The notes beneath the pieces are model-generated. The model ran no database searches. It saw only the letters and a program-made list of their open reading frames with translations, and was not told where the DNA came from. The translations under genes and the position numbers were made by a program. Of a stretch of 64,000 nucleotides of DNA, positions 51,373 through 59,850 are shown piece by piece; the stretch's first letter is position 1, and every line of letters begins with the position of its first letter. Source of the stretch: CAYUWM01 sp964448395 (GTDB lineage Bacteria > Chloroflexota > Dehalococcoidia > E44-bin15); the NCBI GenBank assembly GCA_964448395.1, contig CAYUWM010000001.1, positions 1 to 64,000 on the forward strand, given 5' to 3'.

Positions 51373-51394
51373 TAATTATGTGTTGGAGGTATAA

Positions 51395-51823
51395 TTGCCG
51401 ACAGTAAATCAGCTGGTGCGCAAGGGGCGCGCCAAAGCTAAAAGAAAGGTCAAGACCCCGGCTCTGCATTTCACCTACAATGCGCTCAAAAGGTCGATGT
51501 TGAGCGGGGACGGCTCGCCGCAGAAGCGCGGGGTGTGTACCCAGGTCAAGACGGTGACCCCCAAGAAGCCTAATTCGGCTCTGCGGAAAGTTGCCCGTGT
51601 CCGGCTTACCAATGGCATGGAGGTTACGGCTTACATACCTGGAGAAGGTCATACCCTTCAAGAGCACTCCGTCGTTTTGATCCGGGGAGGGCGGGTGAAG
51701 GATCTCCCCGGCGTGAGATACCACATCATCCGTGGCGCCCTGGACTCGAGTGGCGTGGAGAACCGGCAACAGGGGCGCAGTAAATACGGGGCAAAACAGA
51801 CGAAACGCTCATCTGGAGAATAG
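51395..51823 (+). CDS. rpsL: 30S ribosomal protein S12
   Basis: 142 residues from a TTG start after GGAGG. Core sequence PQKRGVCTQVKTVTPKKPNS and GGRVKDLPGVRYH is invariant-type S12; the TPKKPNS Lys is the streptomycin-resistance site and appears wild type. An N-terminal insertion (about residues 25-42) relative to the E. coli protein matches the longer Gram-positive-type form. S12 helps decode at the ribosomal A site. Confidence 0.97.
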   Translation: MPTVNQLVRKGRAKAKRKVKTPALHFTYNALKRSMLSGDGSPQKRGVCTQVKTVTPKKPNSALRKVARVRLTNGMEVTAYIPGEGHTLQEHSVVLIRGGRVKDLPGVRYHIIRGALDSSGVENRQQGRSKYGAKQTKRSSGE

Positions 51824-51826
51824 AAT

Positions 51827-52297
51827 ATGCCACGGAAGGCGAAGACTACCAAAAGAGAGAGAAAAACCGATCCACGGTATCATTCCGATATAGTGGACAG
51901 GTTAATTAACCGTATAATGAGCCGCGGCAAGAAAAGTACCGCGGAGCGCATCGTTTATCAAGCCCTCGATATCATTGCGAAGCAGACTAAAGAAAACCCT
52001 GTGTCCACCCTTGAGCAGGCGGTCAAGAATGCCACGCCGCTACTTGAGGTAAAACCACGCCGTGTCGGTGGCGCAACATACCAGGTTCCCATTGAGGTTC
52101 GACCGAATCGGGGGCTGTCGCTTGCCATACGCTGGCTTATTAAGGCGTCGAAGTCCCGCGGCGGCAAGTCCATGGCGGAGAAGCTGGCGGGTGAGGTTCT
52201 GGATGCCGCCCAGCGGCAGGGAGCGACGATTAAAAAGAGAGAAGATACACATAAGATGGCGGAGGCAAATCGTGCCTTTGTTCACTATCGGTGGTGA
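51827..52297 (+). CDS. rpsG: 30S ribosomal protein S7
   Basis: 156 residues, normal length, GGAGA ribosome binding site. RRVGGATYQVPIEVRPNR and RWLIKASKSRGGKSMAEKLA are typical of S7, which nucleates the 30S head and is often the translational repressor of the str operon. It starts three bases after rpsL; an upstream in-frame GTG of fusA overlaps its end. Confidence 0.97.
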   Translation: MPRKAKTTKRERKTDPRYHSDIVDRLINRIMSRGKKSTAERIVYQALDIIAKQTKENPVSTLEQAVKNATPLLEVKPRRVGGATYQVPIEVRPNRGLSLAIRWLIKASKSRGGKSMAEKLAGEVLDAAQRQGATIKKREDTHKMAEANRAFVHYRW

Positions 52298-52302
52298 GGA
52301 AG

Positions 52303-54384
52303 ATGTCCAGACAGTTCCCGTTAGAGAGAATAAGGAATATCGGCATTATCGCGCATATCGATGCAGGTAAAACAACGCTTACTGAGAGGATCCTGTATTA
52401 CACCGGCATAACCTACAAGCTGGGGGATGTGGATGATGGGACTGCGGTAATGGATTGGATGACCCAGGAAAAAGAGCGCGGTATTACTATTACCGCTGCT
52501 GCCACCACCTGCCACTGGCAGGATCATAAGATCAACATTATAGATACCCCGGGTCATGTGGATTTCACTGCCGAAGTCGAGAGGAGCCTTCGGGTGCTCG
52601 ATGGAGGCATAGTGGTATTCGATGCGGTGGCCGGCGTACAGCCTCAGTCGGAGACCGTGTGGCGGCAGGCCGACCGCTACAAGGTCCCGCGGATCTGTCT
52701 GGTCAACAAGATGGATCGCACCGGGGCCGATTTCTTCCGCACCTTGAAAATGATCAGGGAACGGCTGGGTGCAACTGTGATACCGGTGCAACTGCCTCTG
52801 GGTGCAGAGGAGTCGTTTTCCGGGATAATAGATCTGGTTCATAAGCAGTTGCTAACCTTCTCCGGTGATCGGGGGGAAGAGCCTCAATGTGGCGATATCC
52901 CCGTCGAGTATGAGGAGATCGCGAGTCGATATCGTAATGAAATGATCGAAAAACTGGCCGAGTTTGATGATCAATTGATGATCCTCTATCTTGAAGGTGA
53001 AATCATCGATGCCGATGATATAAGCGGGGCTATCAGGCGAGCCACAATTGCGAATAAGGTGGTGCCGGCCCTCTGCGGGAGCGCGCTGCGCAATAAGGGG
53101 GTCCAGTCTGTGATGGATGCCGTTGTAGCTTATCTCCCCGCCCCATCCGATGTGCCCCCGGTGATAGGTATAGACCCCAGGGACGGCAAAGAGCTTCAGC
53201 GGTCTCCCAGCGATGGCAGCCCTTTTACCGCATTGGCCTTCAAGGTTGTCTCGGACCCTTTCATCGGCAGGTTAGTCTATATAAGGGTTTACTCCGGGAC
53301 AGCTGAAGCCGGTGCTCAGGTATATAACTCAAGGAGCGAGCACAAGGAGAGGATCGGGCGTCTGCTGCAGATGCATGCCAACAGTCGTGAGGACATAAAG
53401 CGGGTCGAGGCAGGTGATATTGCAGCCGCCATGGGTTTGAAGGATACCTTTACCGGCGATACACTGTGTCACCAGAACGCTAACATAGTGCTGGAGAGGA
53501 TCCGGTTCCCGCTCCCCGTTTTGATGGTCACAATCGAGCCCAAGTCGCGGTCCGAACAGGATCGGCTCGATATCGCCTTGACCAAACTAGCCCAAGAGGA
53601 CCCCACGTTCACCGCTCGTTACGATGAGGATACCGGTCAAACACTAATATCGGGCATGGGAGAGCTTCACCTCGATATTGTGGTGGAACGCCTGCTAAGC
53701 GAGTTCCAGGTGGAGGCACATGTAGGCAAGCCCCGTGTTGCCTACAAGGAAACTATCTCCAAGTCGGTCAAGGCCGAGGGGCGTTTTATCCGACAGAGTG
53801 GGGGCAGGGGGCAGTACGGCCATGTACTGCTCGAGTTGCACCCCGGCGAGCGGGGCTGCGGCTTCGAGTTCGTTAATGAAATCAAGGGTGGGACTATTCC
53901 CAAAGGGTTCATTCCGCACATTGAGAGCGGGATCAGGGACGCGATGGAGGGTGGCGTTTTGGGAGGCTATCCCCTAGTAGATATTAAAGCTGTACTGTAC
54001 GATGGAAGCTACCACGAGGTTGATTCCAGCGACATCGCTTTCAAGGCCGCTGGGGCCATAGCGCTGAGAGACGGTGCTAGGAAAGCCAGCCCTATCCTCC
54101 TCGAGCCTGTAATGAAAGTAGAGATCGTCACCCCTGAGGAATTCATGGGTGACATCCTGGGAGACCTCCACTCCAAACGGGGGCAGGTAACCAGTATCGA
54201 TAGCGAGAGGGACACCAAGATAGTGCACTGCTTGATCCCGCTGGCTGAGACCTTCGGCTATACTACCGATCTGAGGTCCATGAGCCAGGGGCGGGCCAGC
54301 TACACGATGGAGTTCTATCGCTATGAAGTGCTGCCCCCCGATCTGGCGGAGCAACTCATCATCAAAGTGGGAGGGCTGGCCTGA
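52303..54384 (+). CDS. fusA: Elongation factor G
   Basis: 693 residues from the ATG at 52303 (GTG at 52291 is possible). GTPase motifs: AHIDAGKTT (G1), DTPGHVDF (G3), NKMD (G4). Domains II to V follow, with GMGELHLDIVVERL and GRGQYGHV in III/IV. It drives translocation. tuf does not follow it, unlike the classical str operon; rpsJ starts in the last base of its stop. Confidence 0.96.
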   Translation: MSRQFPLERIRNIGIIAHIDAGKTTLTERILYYTGITYKLGDVDDGTAVMDWMTQEKERGITITAAATTCHWQDHKINIIDTPGHVDFTAEVERSLRVLDGGIVVFDAVAGVQPQSETVWRQADRYKVPRICLVNKMDRTGADFFRTLKMIRERLGATVIPVQLPLGAEESFSGIIDLVHKQLLTFSGDRGEEPQCGDIPVEYEEIASRYRNEMIEKLAEFDDQLMILYLEGEIIDADDISGAIRRATIANKVVPALCGSALRNKGVQSVMDAVVAYLPAPSDVPPVIGIDPRDGKELQRSPSDGSPFTALAFKVVSDPFIGRLVYIRVYSGTAEAGAQVYNSRSEHKERIGRLLQMHANSREDIKRVEAGDIAAAMGLKDTFTGDTLCHQNANIVLERIRFPLPVLMVTIEPKSRSEQDRLDIALTKLAQEDPTFTARYDEDTGQTLISGMGELHLDIVVERLLSEFQVEAHVGKPRVAYKETISKSVKAEGRFIRQSGGRGQYGHVLLELHPGERGCGFEFVNEIKGGTIPKGFIPHIESGIRDAMEGGVLGGYPLVDIKAVLYDGSYHEVDSSDIAFKAAGAIALRDGARKASPILLEPVMKVEIVTPEEFMGDILGDLHSKRGQVTSIDSERDTKIVHCLIPLAETFGYTTDLRSMSQGRASYTMEFYRYEVLPPDLAEQLIIKVGGLA

Positions 54385-54692
54385 TGCCGAAGCAGAAGAT
54401 CCGCATAAAACTCAAGGCCTTCGATCACCGCATACTGGATCAATCGGTTGAGCAGATCGTGGAGGCCGCCGAGCAAACCGGAGCCAAGGTAGTGGGGCCG
54501 GTACCCATGCCCACCCGGATAAAGAAGTTTTGCGTGATCCGCTCACCTCATGTGGATAAGGATTCCCGCGAGCAGTTCGAGATACGCACCCACAAACGCC
54601 TTATCGATATACTGGATCCATCCTCAAAGACAATCGATACACTGACGCGGCTGGACCTGCCGGCGGGAGTGGACATTGAGATCAAGATTTAG
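54384..54692 (+). CDS. rpsJ: 30S ribosomal protein S10
   Basis: 102 residues. KIRIKLKAFDHRILDQS, GPVPMPTRIKKFCVIRSPHV and FEIRTHKRLIDI are the usual S10 segments. S10 sits in the 30S head and, as NusE, in transcription antitermination. It is joined directly to fusA with a one-base overlap, so str and S10 operons are one unit here. Confidence 0.97.
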   Translation: MPKQKIRIKLKAFDHRILDQSVEQIVEAAEQTGAKVVGPVPMPTRIKKFCVIRSPHVDKDSREQFEIRTHKRLIDILDPSSKTIDTLTRLDLPAGVDIEIKI

Positions 54693-54712
54693 AGTTGAAT
54701 ATCGGTGACGCC

Positions 54713-55354
54713 ATGATAACGGGGATTATAGGAAGGAAACTCGGTATGACCCAGGTCTTCACTGAAGACCGGACGGTCGTGCCGGTTACCGCCATCGAGG
54801 CCGGCCCCTGTTTCGTGACCCAGATAAAGCGAGCAGCGGAGGATGGCTACAATGGCGTACAGCTGGGTTTCGGTGAGGCCAAGCGCCTTTCGTCAGCAGA
54901 GAAGGGTCACCTGAAGAAGCTGGGTATGCTCAAGCACCTGCGTGAATTCGAAGCCGATGATATCGATTCCGTCGCAGTAGGTCAAAAGATAGACGTGGGC
55001 ATCTTCCAGCCTGGAGATCTGGTTAATGTAGCCGGCATATCTAAGGGCAAGGGATTCCAGGGTGGCGTCAAGCGGCACGGTTTCGCCGGCGGGCCCAAGA
55101 CACACGGCCAGTCAGATCGCCATCGCGCACCAGGATCAGTAGGGGCAACATCCTCGCCGGGCAGGGTGTTCAAGGGACTCAGAATGGCGGGGCATATGGG
55201 CAACCAAAATGTGACCATAAAGAAGCTCAGGGTGGTACAGGCGGATGCGGAACGCAACCTACTGCTGGTTCGCGGTGCGGTACCGGGGGCCAGAAACGGC
55301 CTACTTAAAATAATGAAAGTAGCTAACCATGGGGGAAGCCCTGTCGAGGAGTAG
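54713..55354 (+). CDS. rplC: 50S ribosomal protein L3
   Basis: 213 residues from the ATG at 54713 (GGTGA upstream); an in-frame TTG at 54695 is possible. GIIGRKLGMTQVF at the start and FQGGVKRHGFAGGPKTHG, GSVGATSSPGRVFKG in the peptidyl-transferase-centre loop mark L3. Its final two Glu codons form the GAGGAG ribosome binding site of the ABC permease that follows, so the two are coupled. Confidence 0.96.
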   Translation: MITGIIGRKLGMTQVFTEDRTVVPVTAIEAGPCFVTQIKRAAEDGYNGVQLGFGEAKRLSSAEKGHLKKLGMLKHLREFEADDIDSVAVGQKIDVGIFQPGDLVNVAGISKGKGFQGGVKRHGFAGGPKTHGQSDRHRAPGSVGATSSPGRVFKGLRMAGHMGNQNVTIKKLRVVQADAERNLLLVRGAVPGARNGLLKIMKVANHGGSPVEE

Positions 55355-55357
55355 ATA

Positions 55358-56557
55358 CTGTTTAAATTTGCGATATCCAGTGCCTTCAGGAGGAAGGGGA
55401 TCGCTATATTTGCGATCTTCGGCACTTCCTTGGGTATAGCGCTAATGACCGTTTTACTGAGCATCTCCGCAGGCATGGATGACATGATGAACACTATGAT
55501 GACCGAGCTGGCAGGAGGGATTGGGATCTACCCTGCCGATAACCCCATGGCCTTCCTTACCGGTGGGGGTACACCATTCTCGGCCTCATATACATCCGAT
55601 ATCGAAGAAATTGACCACGTGGAGAGCGTTACCCCGATGGTCCTGTGGTTCATACCCACGCCTAGGGAGGGTGACCAGTTCGGCGCCGACTTCGGCGACC
55701 CCATGGGCGTCACTATAAGGGGGGTAGACTTTACGCAGGATGCCGAGCTGGACGGCCCCAGTGTTCACCTGACCGAGGGCAGCGCTCCAAAACCGGGTGA
55801 AAACCAGGTGATACTGGGAAACACGCTTGCCGCGTTTGCTCTTGCTGAGGGTGAGGAATTTGCCGACATCGGGGGAGAGTTCACTCTACTATCGGCAGAA
55901 AATCAACCGGTCACCTTCACCGTAGTGGGAATGTTTGAGACGGGAAGCAGCAGTATCGACTTTTACCCCTACACCGATATAGAGAGTGCAAGAGAGCTAG
56001 TCGGCATTGCCGGCGATGAGGTTAATTTTATTCACGTTGAAGTTGACACTACGGAGAACGTGGAGACGGTGAATGACGCTCTAATTGACCTGTTCGAGCG
56101 AGAGGGGGTTCCGGTACAGACAATGATCGCCACCGAACTTCTGGGATCCTTCAACGAGATGATGAGCACCATGAGCGGCTTCCTGTGGATCGTTTCGCTG
56201 GTGGCGGCGGTAGCCGGCGGCATCTCGATATTCATCGTCATGCTTATTTCAGTGATCGAACGTACCAAAGAGTTCGGCATACTGAAGGCTGCCGGCTGGT
56301 CCAATAACAATATCATCGGTTCGGTCATCGTGCAGTCTCTGGCGGTTGCTCTTCTGGGGGCGGCTGCAGGCCTGGGCTTCGGGTATTTAACGGGCCTCGG
56401 CATCGATCAATATCTAAATGTCAGCATAACCCTTATCACCTGGCAACTGGTACTTACAATAATAGGATTCGGGGTGCTGATGGGGGTAGTGGGAGGCCTT
56501 TACCCGGCACTCAGGGCGGCGCAGGTAAGCCCCATAGAGAGCATGAGGGCCGTATAG
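55358..56557 (+). CDS. MacB/FtsX-type ABC transporter permease inside the S10 operon
   Basis: 399 residues if translation starts at the CTG at 55358, six bases after GAGGAG; ATA at 55355 is the only other upstream choice, and the first TTG (55430) would cut the first span. N-terminus LFKFAISSAFRRKGIAIFAI with TM1 to about residue 35, an extracytoplasmic MacB-PCD-like domain (about 40-265), then three spans and the C-terminal PALRAAQVSPIESMR typical of MacB-type permeases. These are mechanotransducers acting on lipoproteins, peptides or cell-wall enzymes, not classical channels. Followed by its ATPase and embedded between rplC and rplD. Confidence 0.85.
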   Translation: MFKFAISSAFRRKGIAIFAIFGTSLGIALMTVLLSISAGMDDMMNTMMTELAGGIGIYPADNPMAFLTGGGTPFSASYTSDIEEIDHVESVTPMVLWFIPTPREGDQFGADFGDPMGVTIRGVDFTQDAELDGPSVHLTEGSAPKPGENQVILGNTLAAFALAEGEEFADIGGEFTLLSAENQPVTFTVVGMFETGSSSIDFYPYTDIESARELVGIAGDEVNFIHVEVDTTENVETVNDALIDLFEREGVPVQTMIATELLGSFNEMMSTMSGFLWIVSLVAAVAGGISIFIVMLISVIERTKEFGILKAAGWSNNNIIGSVIVQSLAVALLGAAAGLGFGYLTGLGIDQYLNVSITLITWQLVLTIIGFGVLMGVVGGLYPALRAAQVSPIESMRAV

Positions 56558-56566
56558 GTGGCTGTT

Positions 56567-57316
56567 ATGGAAGAACGCAGGACAAAGGCTGAACGTGGTG
56601 TAACAATATCCGATGCCAACTTCTGGCGCGATAACATCCTTGTCGTTCAAGATCTAACCAAGATATACGGCAAAGGCCCTACGGAAGTAGAAGCCCTCAA
56701 GAAGATAAACTTGAATGTGAAAAGAGGGGAGTTCATCGCCATACTGGGACCATCGGGGAGCGGCAAGACCACCTTCCTCAACATGCTGGGGGCTTTGGAC
56801 CGGCCCACCAGCGGCCGCGTGGTTATCGATCGCATAGAGTCGAGCAGGGTTCCCGAGCGGCTGCTGTACCGGATACGGCGCGCCAAGCTCGGTTTTATCT
56901 TCCAGACCTATTACCTGGTACCGACGCTGAATGCGTTACAGAATGTGCTCACCCCCGTATTGCCGGTAATAAATGGACGGCGGTATCATGGACGTGCCAC
57001 CCGGTTGCTTCAGGTTGTAGGGCTCAAGAACCGTATGCATCATAAGCCGGGTGAACTCTCCGGCGGTGAGCAGCAGAGGGTAGCAATCGCCCGCGCCCTG
57101 ATACTCAATCCAAAAGTGATCCTTGCCGATGAGCCTACCGGCAATCTGGATACCAGGACCAGTATGGAGATCATGGAATTGCTAAATCGCCTAAACGTGA
57201 GGGGTGGAAAAACGTTGATTGTAGTTACTCATGACCGGCGCCTCGCCGAGAGTGCTGACAGGATACTGTACCTGATCGACGGGCAGTTGTTCGACGTCGC
57301 ACCGGAGGGATTCTAA
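56567..57316 (+). CDS. ABC transporter ATPase, LolD/MacB type
   Basis: 249 residues from ATG 56567 with AGGTGG eight bases upstream; GTG 56558 is possible. Walker A LGPSGSGKTTF, Q-loop FIFQTYYLVPTL, signature LSGGEQQRVAIARAL, Walker B VILADEPTGNLD and H-loop VTHDRR are intact. It powers the upstream permease. A GGAGGG inside its final codons is the ribosome binding site of rplD, which starts right after the stop, so translation of L4 depends on this gene being read through. Confidence 0.92.
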   Translation: MEERRTKAERGVTISDANFWRDNILVVQDLTKIYGKGPTEVEALKKINLNVKRGEFIAILGPSGSGKTTFLNMLGALDRPTSGRVVIDRIESSRVPERLLYRIRRAKLGFIFQTYYLVPTLNALQNVLTPVLPVINGRRYHGRATRLLQVVGLKNRMHHKPGELSGGEQQRVAIARALILNPKVILADEPTGNLDTRTSMEIMELLNRLNVRGGKTLIVVTHDRRLAESADRILYLIDGQLFDVAPEGF

Positions 57317-57973
57317 ATGCCACAGTTTGCGGTTCATAATGTTCAGGGAGAGGTCGTCGGCAACGTGAAGCTGCGTGACGACATATTTGCGGTGCCGATG
57401 AATCACGCCGTGGTTCACCAGGCTCTGGTGAGGCAACTGGCAAACGCCCGCCAGGGGACCGCCAGCAGCAAGACGCGCGGGCAGGTCTCAGGAGGGGGAG
57501 CCAAACCTTTCCGACAGAAGGGAACGGGGAGGGCGAGACGGGGAAGCTCTCGATCACCGCTGCTTAAAGGTGGCGGCGTAATATTCGGGCCCCAGCCTCG
57601 GGATCACCGACAGGATATGCCGAAGAAGATGCGCCGCCTCGCCCTGAGGTGTGTTCTATCAGCGAAGGCAGCAGAGAACGAGATGATCGTGGTGGATAAG
57701 CTGAAAATGAAGGGGCCGAAGACAAGCGAGATGGCCCAAATACTGGAGGCGCTGGGGGTAGACACTTCGGTAATCATCGTAACCGCCGAGCCGGATATCA
57801 ATATATACAAGTCGGCACGCAACATAAGCCAGACGAAAACACTGCCGGCAAGCATGCTCAATATCGGTGATCTGCTATCCCACCGGAAAATCATCCTTGC
57901 CAAGAAGGCGATACGGGCGGTTGAAGAGATTGCAGCAGCGGAACCGAAGAATGCGGTGAAATCAGCTACTTAG
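57317..57973 (+). CDS. rplD: 50S ribosomal protein L4
   Basis: 218 residues starting at the base after the ABC ATPase stop. ARQGTASSKTRGQVSGGGAK and PFRQKGTGRARRGSSRSP, GGGVIFGPQPRDH form the exit-tunnel loop of L4. In E. coli L4 represses its own operon at the S10 leader; no such leader is visible before rpsJ. Confidence 0.96.
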   Translation: MPQFAVHNVQGEVVGNVKLRDDIFAVPMNHAVVHQALVRQLANARQGTASSKTRGQVSGGGAKPFRQKGTGRARRGSSRSPLLKGGGVIFGPQPRDHRQDMPKKMRRLALRCVLSAKAAENEMIVVDKLKMKGPKTSEMAQILEALGVDTSVIIVTAEPDINIYKSARNISQTKTLPASMLNIGDLLSHRKIILAKKAIRAVEEIAAAEPKNAVKSAT

Positions 57974-57995
57974 ACATGCGGAGAGCATAACGAAA

Positions 57996-58280
57996 ATGCA
58001 GACAATGGAAGTGCTACAGCGCCCGATAATCACAGAGAAGAGCACCGCTCTCCAGGAACGGGGTAAGTACATCTTTGAAGTAGCGGGGAACGCCAACAAA
58101 CATCAGGTAAGGCAAGCTGTAGAGCAGACCTTCAAAGTAGAGGTAATAAAAGTAAACATGATCACAGTCCATCCCAAGTGGCGTGGACCGGGCAGGAGAC
58201 GTGGCCTGACCTCAGCCTCAAAAAAGGCGGTGGTAACGCTCAAGCCGGGCCAGAAGATAGAATTCTTTGAGGGGATCTAA
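57996..58280 (+). CDS. rplW: 50S ribosomal protein L23
   Basis: 94 residues. EVLQRPIITEKSTAL at the start and KVEVIKVNMITVHPKWRGPG are typical of L23, at the exit-tunnel mouth where trigger factor and SRP dock. An 83-base spacer to rplB is the longest gap inside the operon. Confidence 0.96.
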   Translation: MQTMEVLQRPIITEKSTALQERGKYIFEVAGNANKHQVRQAVEQTFKVEVIKVNMITVHPKWRGPGRRRGLTSASKKAVVTLKPGQKIEFFEGI

Positions 58281-58363
58281 AAAAGGGTTGATATTCTGTA
58301 TTATGATTGACGATGAAAATGAAGGCATTTCAAATACATACCGTGAAGGGGAAGGTTTAGCAG

Positions 58364-59197
58364 ATGCCGCTTAAGGTGTATAAACCCACATCACCGGGGC
58401 GCAGGGGGATGACCGGCGCCACCTTTGATGAGATAACCAAGACGAAGCCGGAGAGGTCGCTGCTGAGGCCCCTTAAGAATAAGGCGGGGAGAAATAACCA
58501 GGGGCGGATGACTGTTCGTCATCGCGGTGGTGGTGCTAAACGGTTATATCGCGTCATCGATTTCAAGCGCGACAAGCAGGATGTTCCCGGTGAGGTGATT
58601 GCCATAGAGTACGATCCGAACCGTTCGGCGCGTCTGGCGCTGTTACAGTACGCGGATGGAGAAAAACGCTACATCCTGGCGCCCGTCGGACTCAAGGTGG
58701 GCGCTAGCATCAATTCGGGCGATGGTGCCGAGATAAAACCGGGGAACACCTTGCAATTGAGGTCGATACCCACTGGCACTTCAATTCACAATATCGAGCT
58801 CCACCGAGGCAAGGGAGGGCAGCTGGCCAGGGGGGCAGGTGCTTCGGCACAGCTTATGGCAAAGGAAGGCAATTATGCCCTGGTGAGGATGCCTTCCAGC
58901 GAGATAAGGAAGATTCACCTCGAGTGCCAGGCCACAATCGGCCAGGTGGGAAATGTTGATCATCAGCACATCAAGCTGGGCAAGGCGGGGAGGAAGAGGC
59001 ATCTCAGGATTCGACCTTCGGTGCGTGGATCGGCGATGACACCAAGGGATCATCCGCATGGAGGCGGCGAGGGCAAGTCTCCCATAGGGTTGCCCGGCCC
59101 CAAGACCCCGTGGGGCAAGCCGGCACTGGGATACATCACACGGAAAAATAAACGCACCGATAGCATGATAGTCAGGCGCAGGAAGTCAGGAAGATGA
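58364..59197 (+). CDS. rplB: 50S ribosomal protein L2
   Basis: 277 residues, full length. GRNNQGRMTVRHRGGGAKR and the C-terminal MTPRDHPHGGGEGKSPIG contain the residues needed for peptidyl transfer and subunit joining, including the conserved His. It is preceded by a Gly/Ala-rich purine tract with AAGGGGAAGG as ribosome binding site. Confidence 0.97.
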   Translation: MPLKVYKPTSPGRRGMTGATFDEITKTKPERSLLRPLKNKAGRNNQGRMTVRHRGGGAKRLYRVIDFKRDKQDVPGEVIAIEYDPNRSARLALLQYADGEKRYILAPVGLKVGASINSGDGAEIKPGNTLQLRSIPTGTSIHNIELHRGKGGQLARGAGASAQLMAKEGNYALVRMPSSEIRKIHLECQATIGQVGNVDHQHIKLGKAGRKRHLRIRPSVRGSAMTPRDHPHGGGEGKSPIGLPGPKTPWGKPALGYITRKNKRTDSMIVRRRKSGR

Positions 59198-59209
59198 AGA
59201 GGTTAGACC

Positions 59210-59509
59210 ATGTCCAGATCTGCTAAGAAGGGGCCGTTTGTGGATCCCAAACTATTGCAAAAGGTGACAAGCCTGAACCAGTCAGGGGAGAAGGCGGTTA
59301 TAAAAACATGGTCACGCGCATCAACCATAGTACCTGAAATGATCGGGCATACCATAGGTGTCCACGACGGCAGAAGGCATGTGCCCATTTTCCTCACCGA
59401 AAACATGGTCGGGCACAAGCTGGGCGAATTCGCTTTCACCAGGACATTTAGAGGCCATTCCGCCAAGTCGGAAAGGGTAGCAACGATCAAGAAAAAGATG
59501 AAGAAGTAG
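59210..59509 (+). CDS. rpsS: 30S ribosomal protein S19
   Basis: 99 residues. MSRSAKKGPFVDPKLLQKV and WSRASTIVPEMIGHTIGVHD, then GHKLGEFAFTRTFRGH, are standard S19 segments. It forms a head complex with S13 near the A-site tRNA. Starts 12 bases after rplB. Confidence 0.97.
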   Translation: MSRSAKKGPFVDPKLLQKVTSLNQSGEKAVIKTWSRASTIVPEMIGHTIGVHDGRRHVPIFLTENMVGHKLGEFAFTRTFRGHSAKSERVATIKKKMKK

Positions 59510-59514
59510 CAATT

Positions 59515-59850
59515 ATGGAAGTAAAAGCCACCGCCAAGTATATCAGGACAACGCCGCGTAAGCTGAGGCCTTTCGCGGACCTGGTACGTGGCAAAAAAGT
59601 CGATGATGCACTGGCAGTGCTCAGGTTTATGCCTTCGCCATCAGCACGCACGGTAGCAAAGGTGGTGAAGTCGGCTGCCGCCAATGCGGAAAACACCTAT
59701 GAGATGACACCCGATGACCTGGTTATTACTGAAATATTCGTTGATGCAAGCAGAACCTTGAAACGTTTTCGTGCCGGGCCGAGGGGTCGTGTGAAACCGA
59801 TATTGAAACGATCCAGCCATATCACCGTAGTGGTCAAGGAGGAGGAATAA
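59515..59850 (+). CDS. rplV: 50S ribosomal protein L22
   Basis: 111 residues. KATAKYIRTTPRKLRPFADL and the exit-tunnel hairpin region RFRAGPRGRVKPILKRSSHI identify L22; the macrolide-contacting loop looks ordinary. The stop is directly followed by the rpsC TTG start. Confidence 0.96.
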   Translation: MEVKATAKYIRTTPRKLRPFADLVRGKKVDDALAVLRFMPSPSARTVAKVVKSAAANAENTYEMTPDDLVITEIFVDASRTLKRFRAGPRGRVKPILKRSSHITVVVKEEE

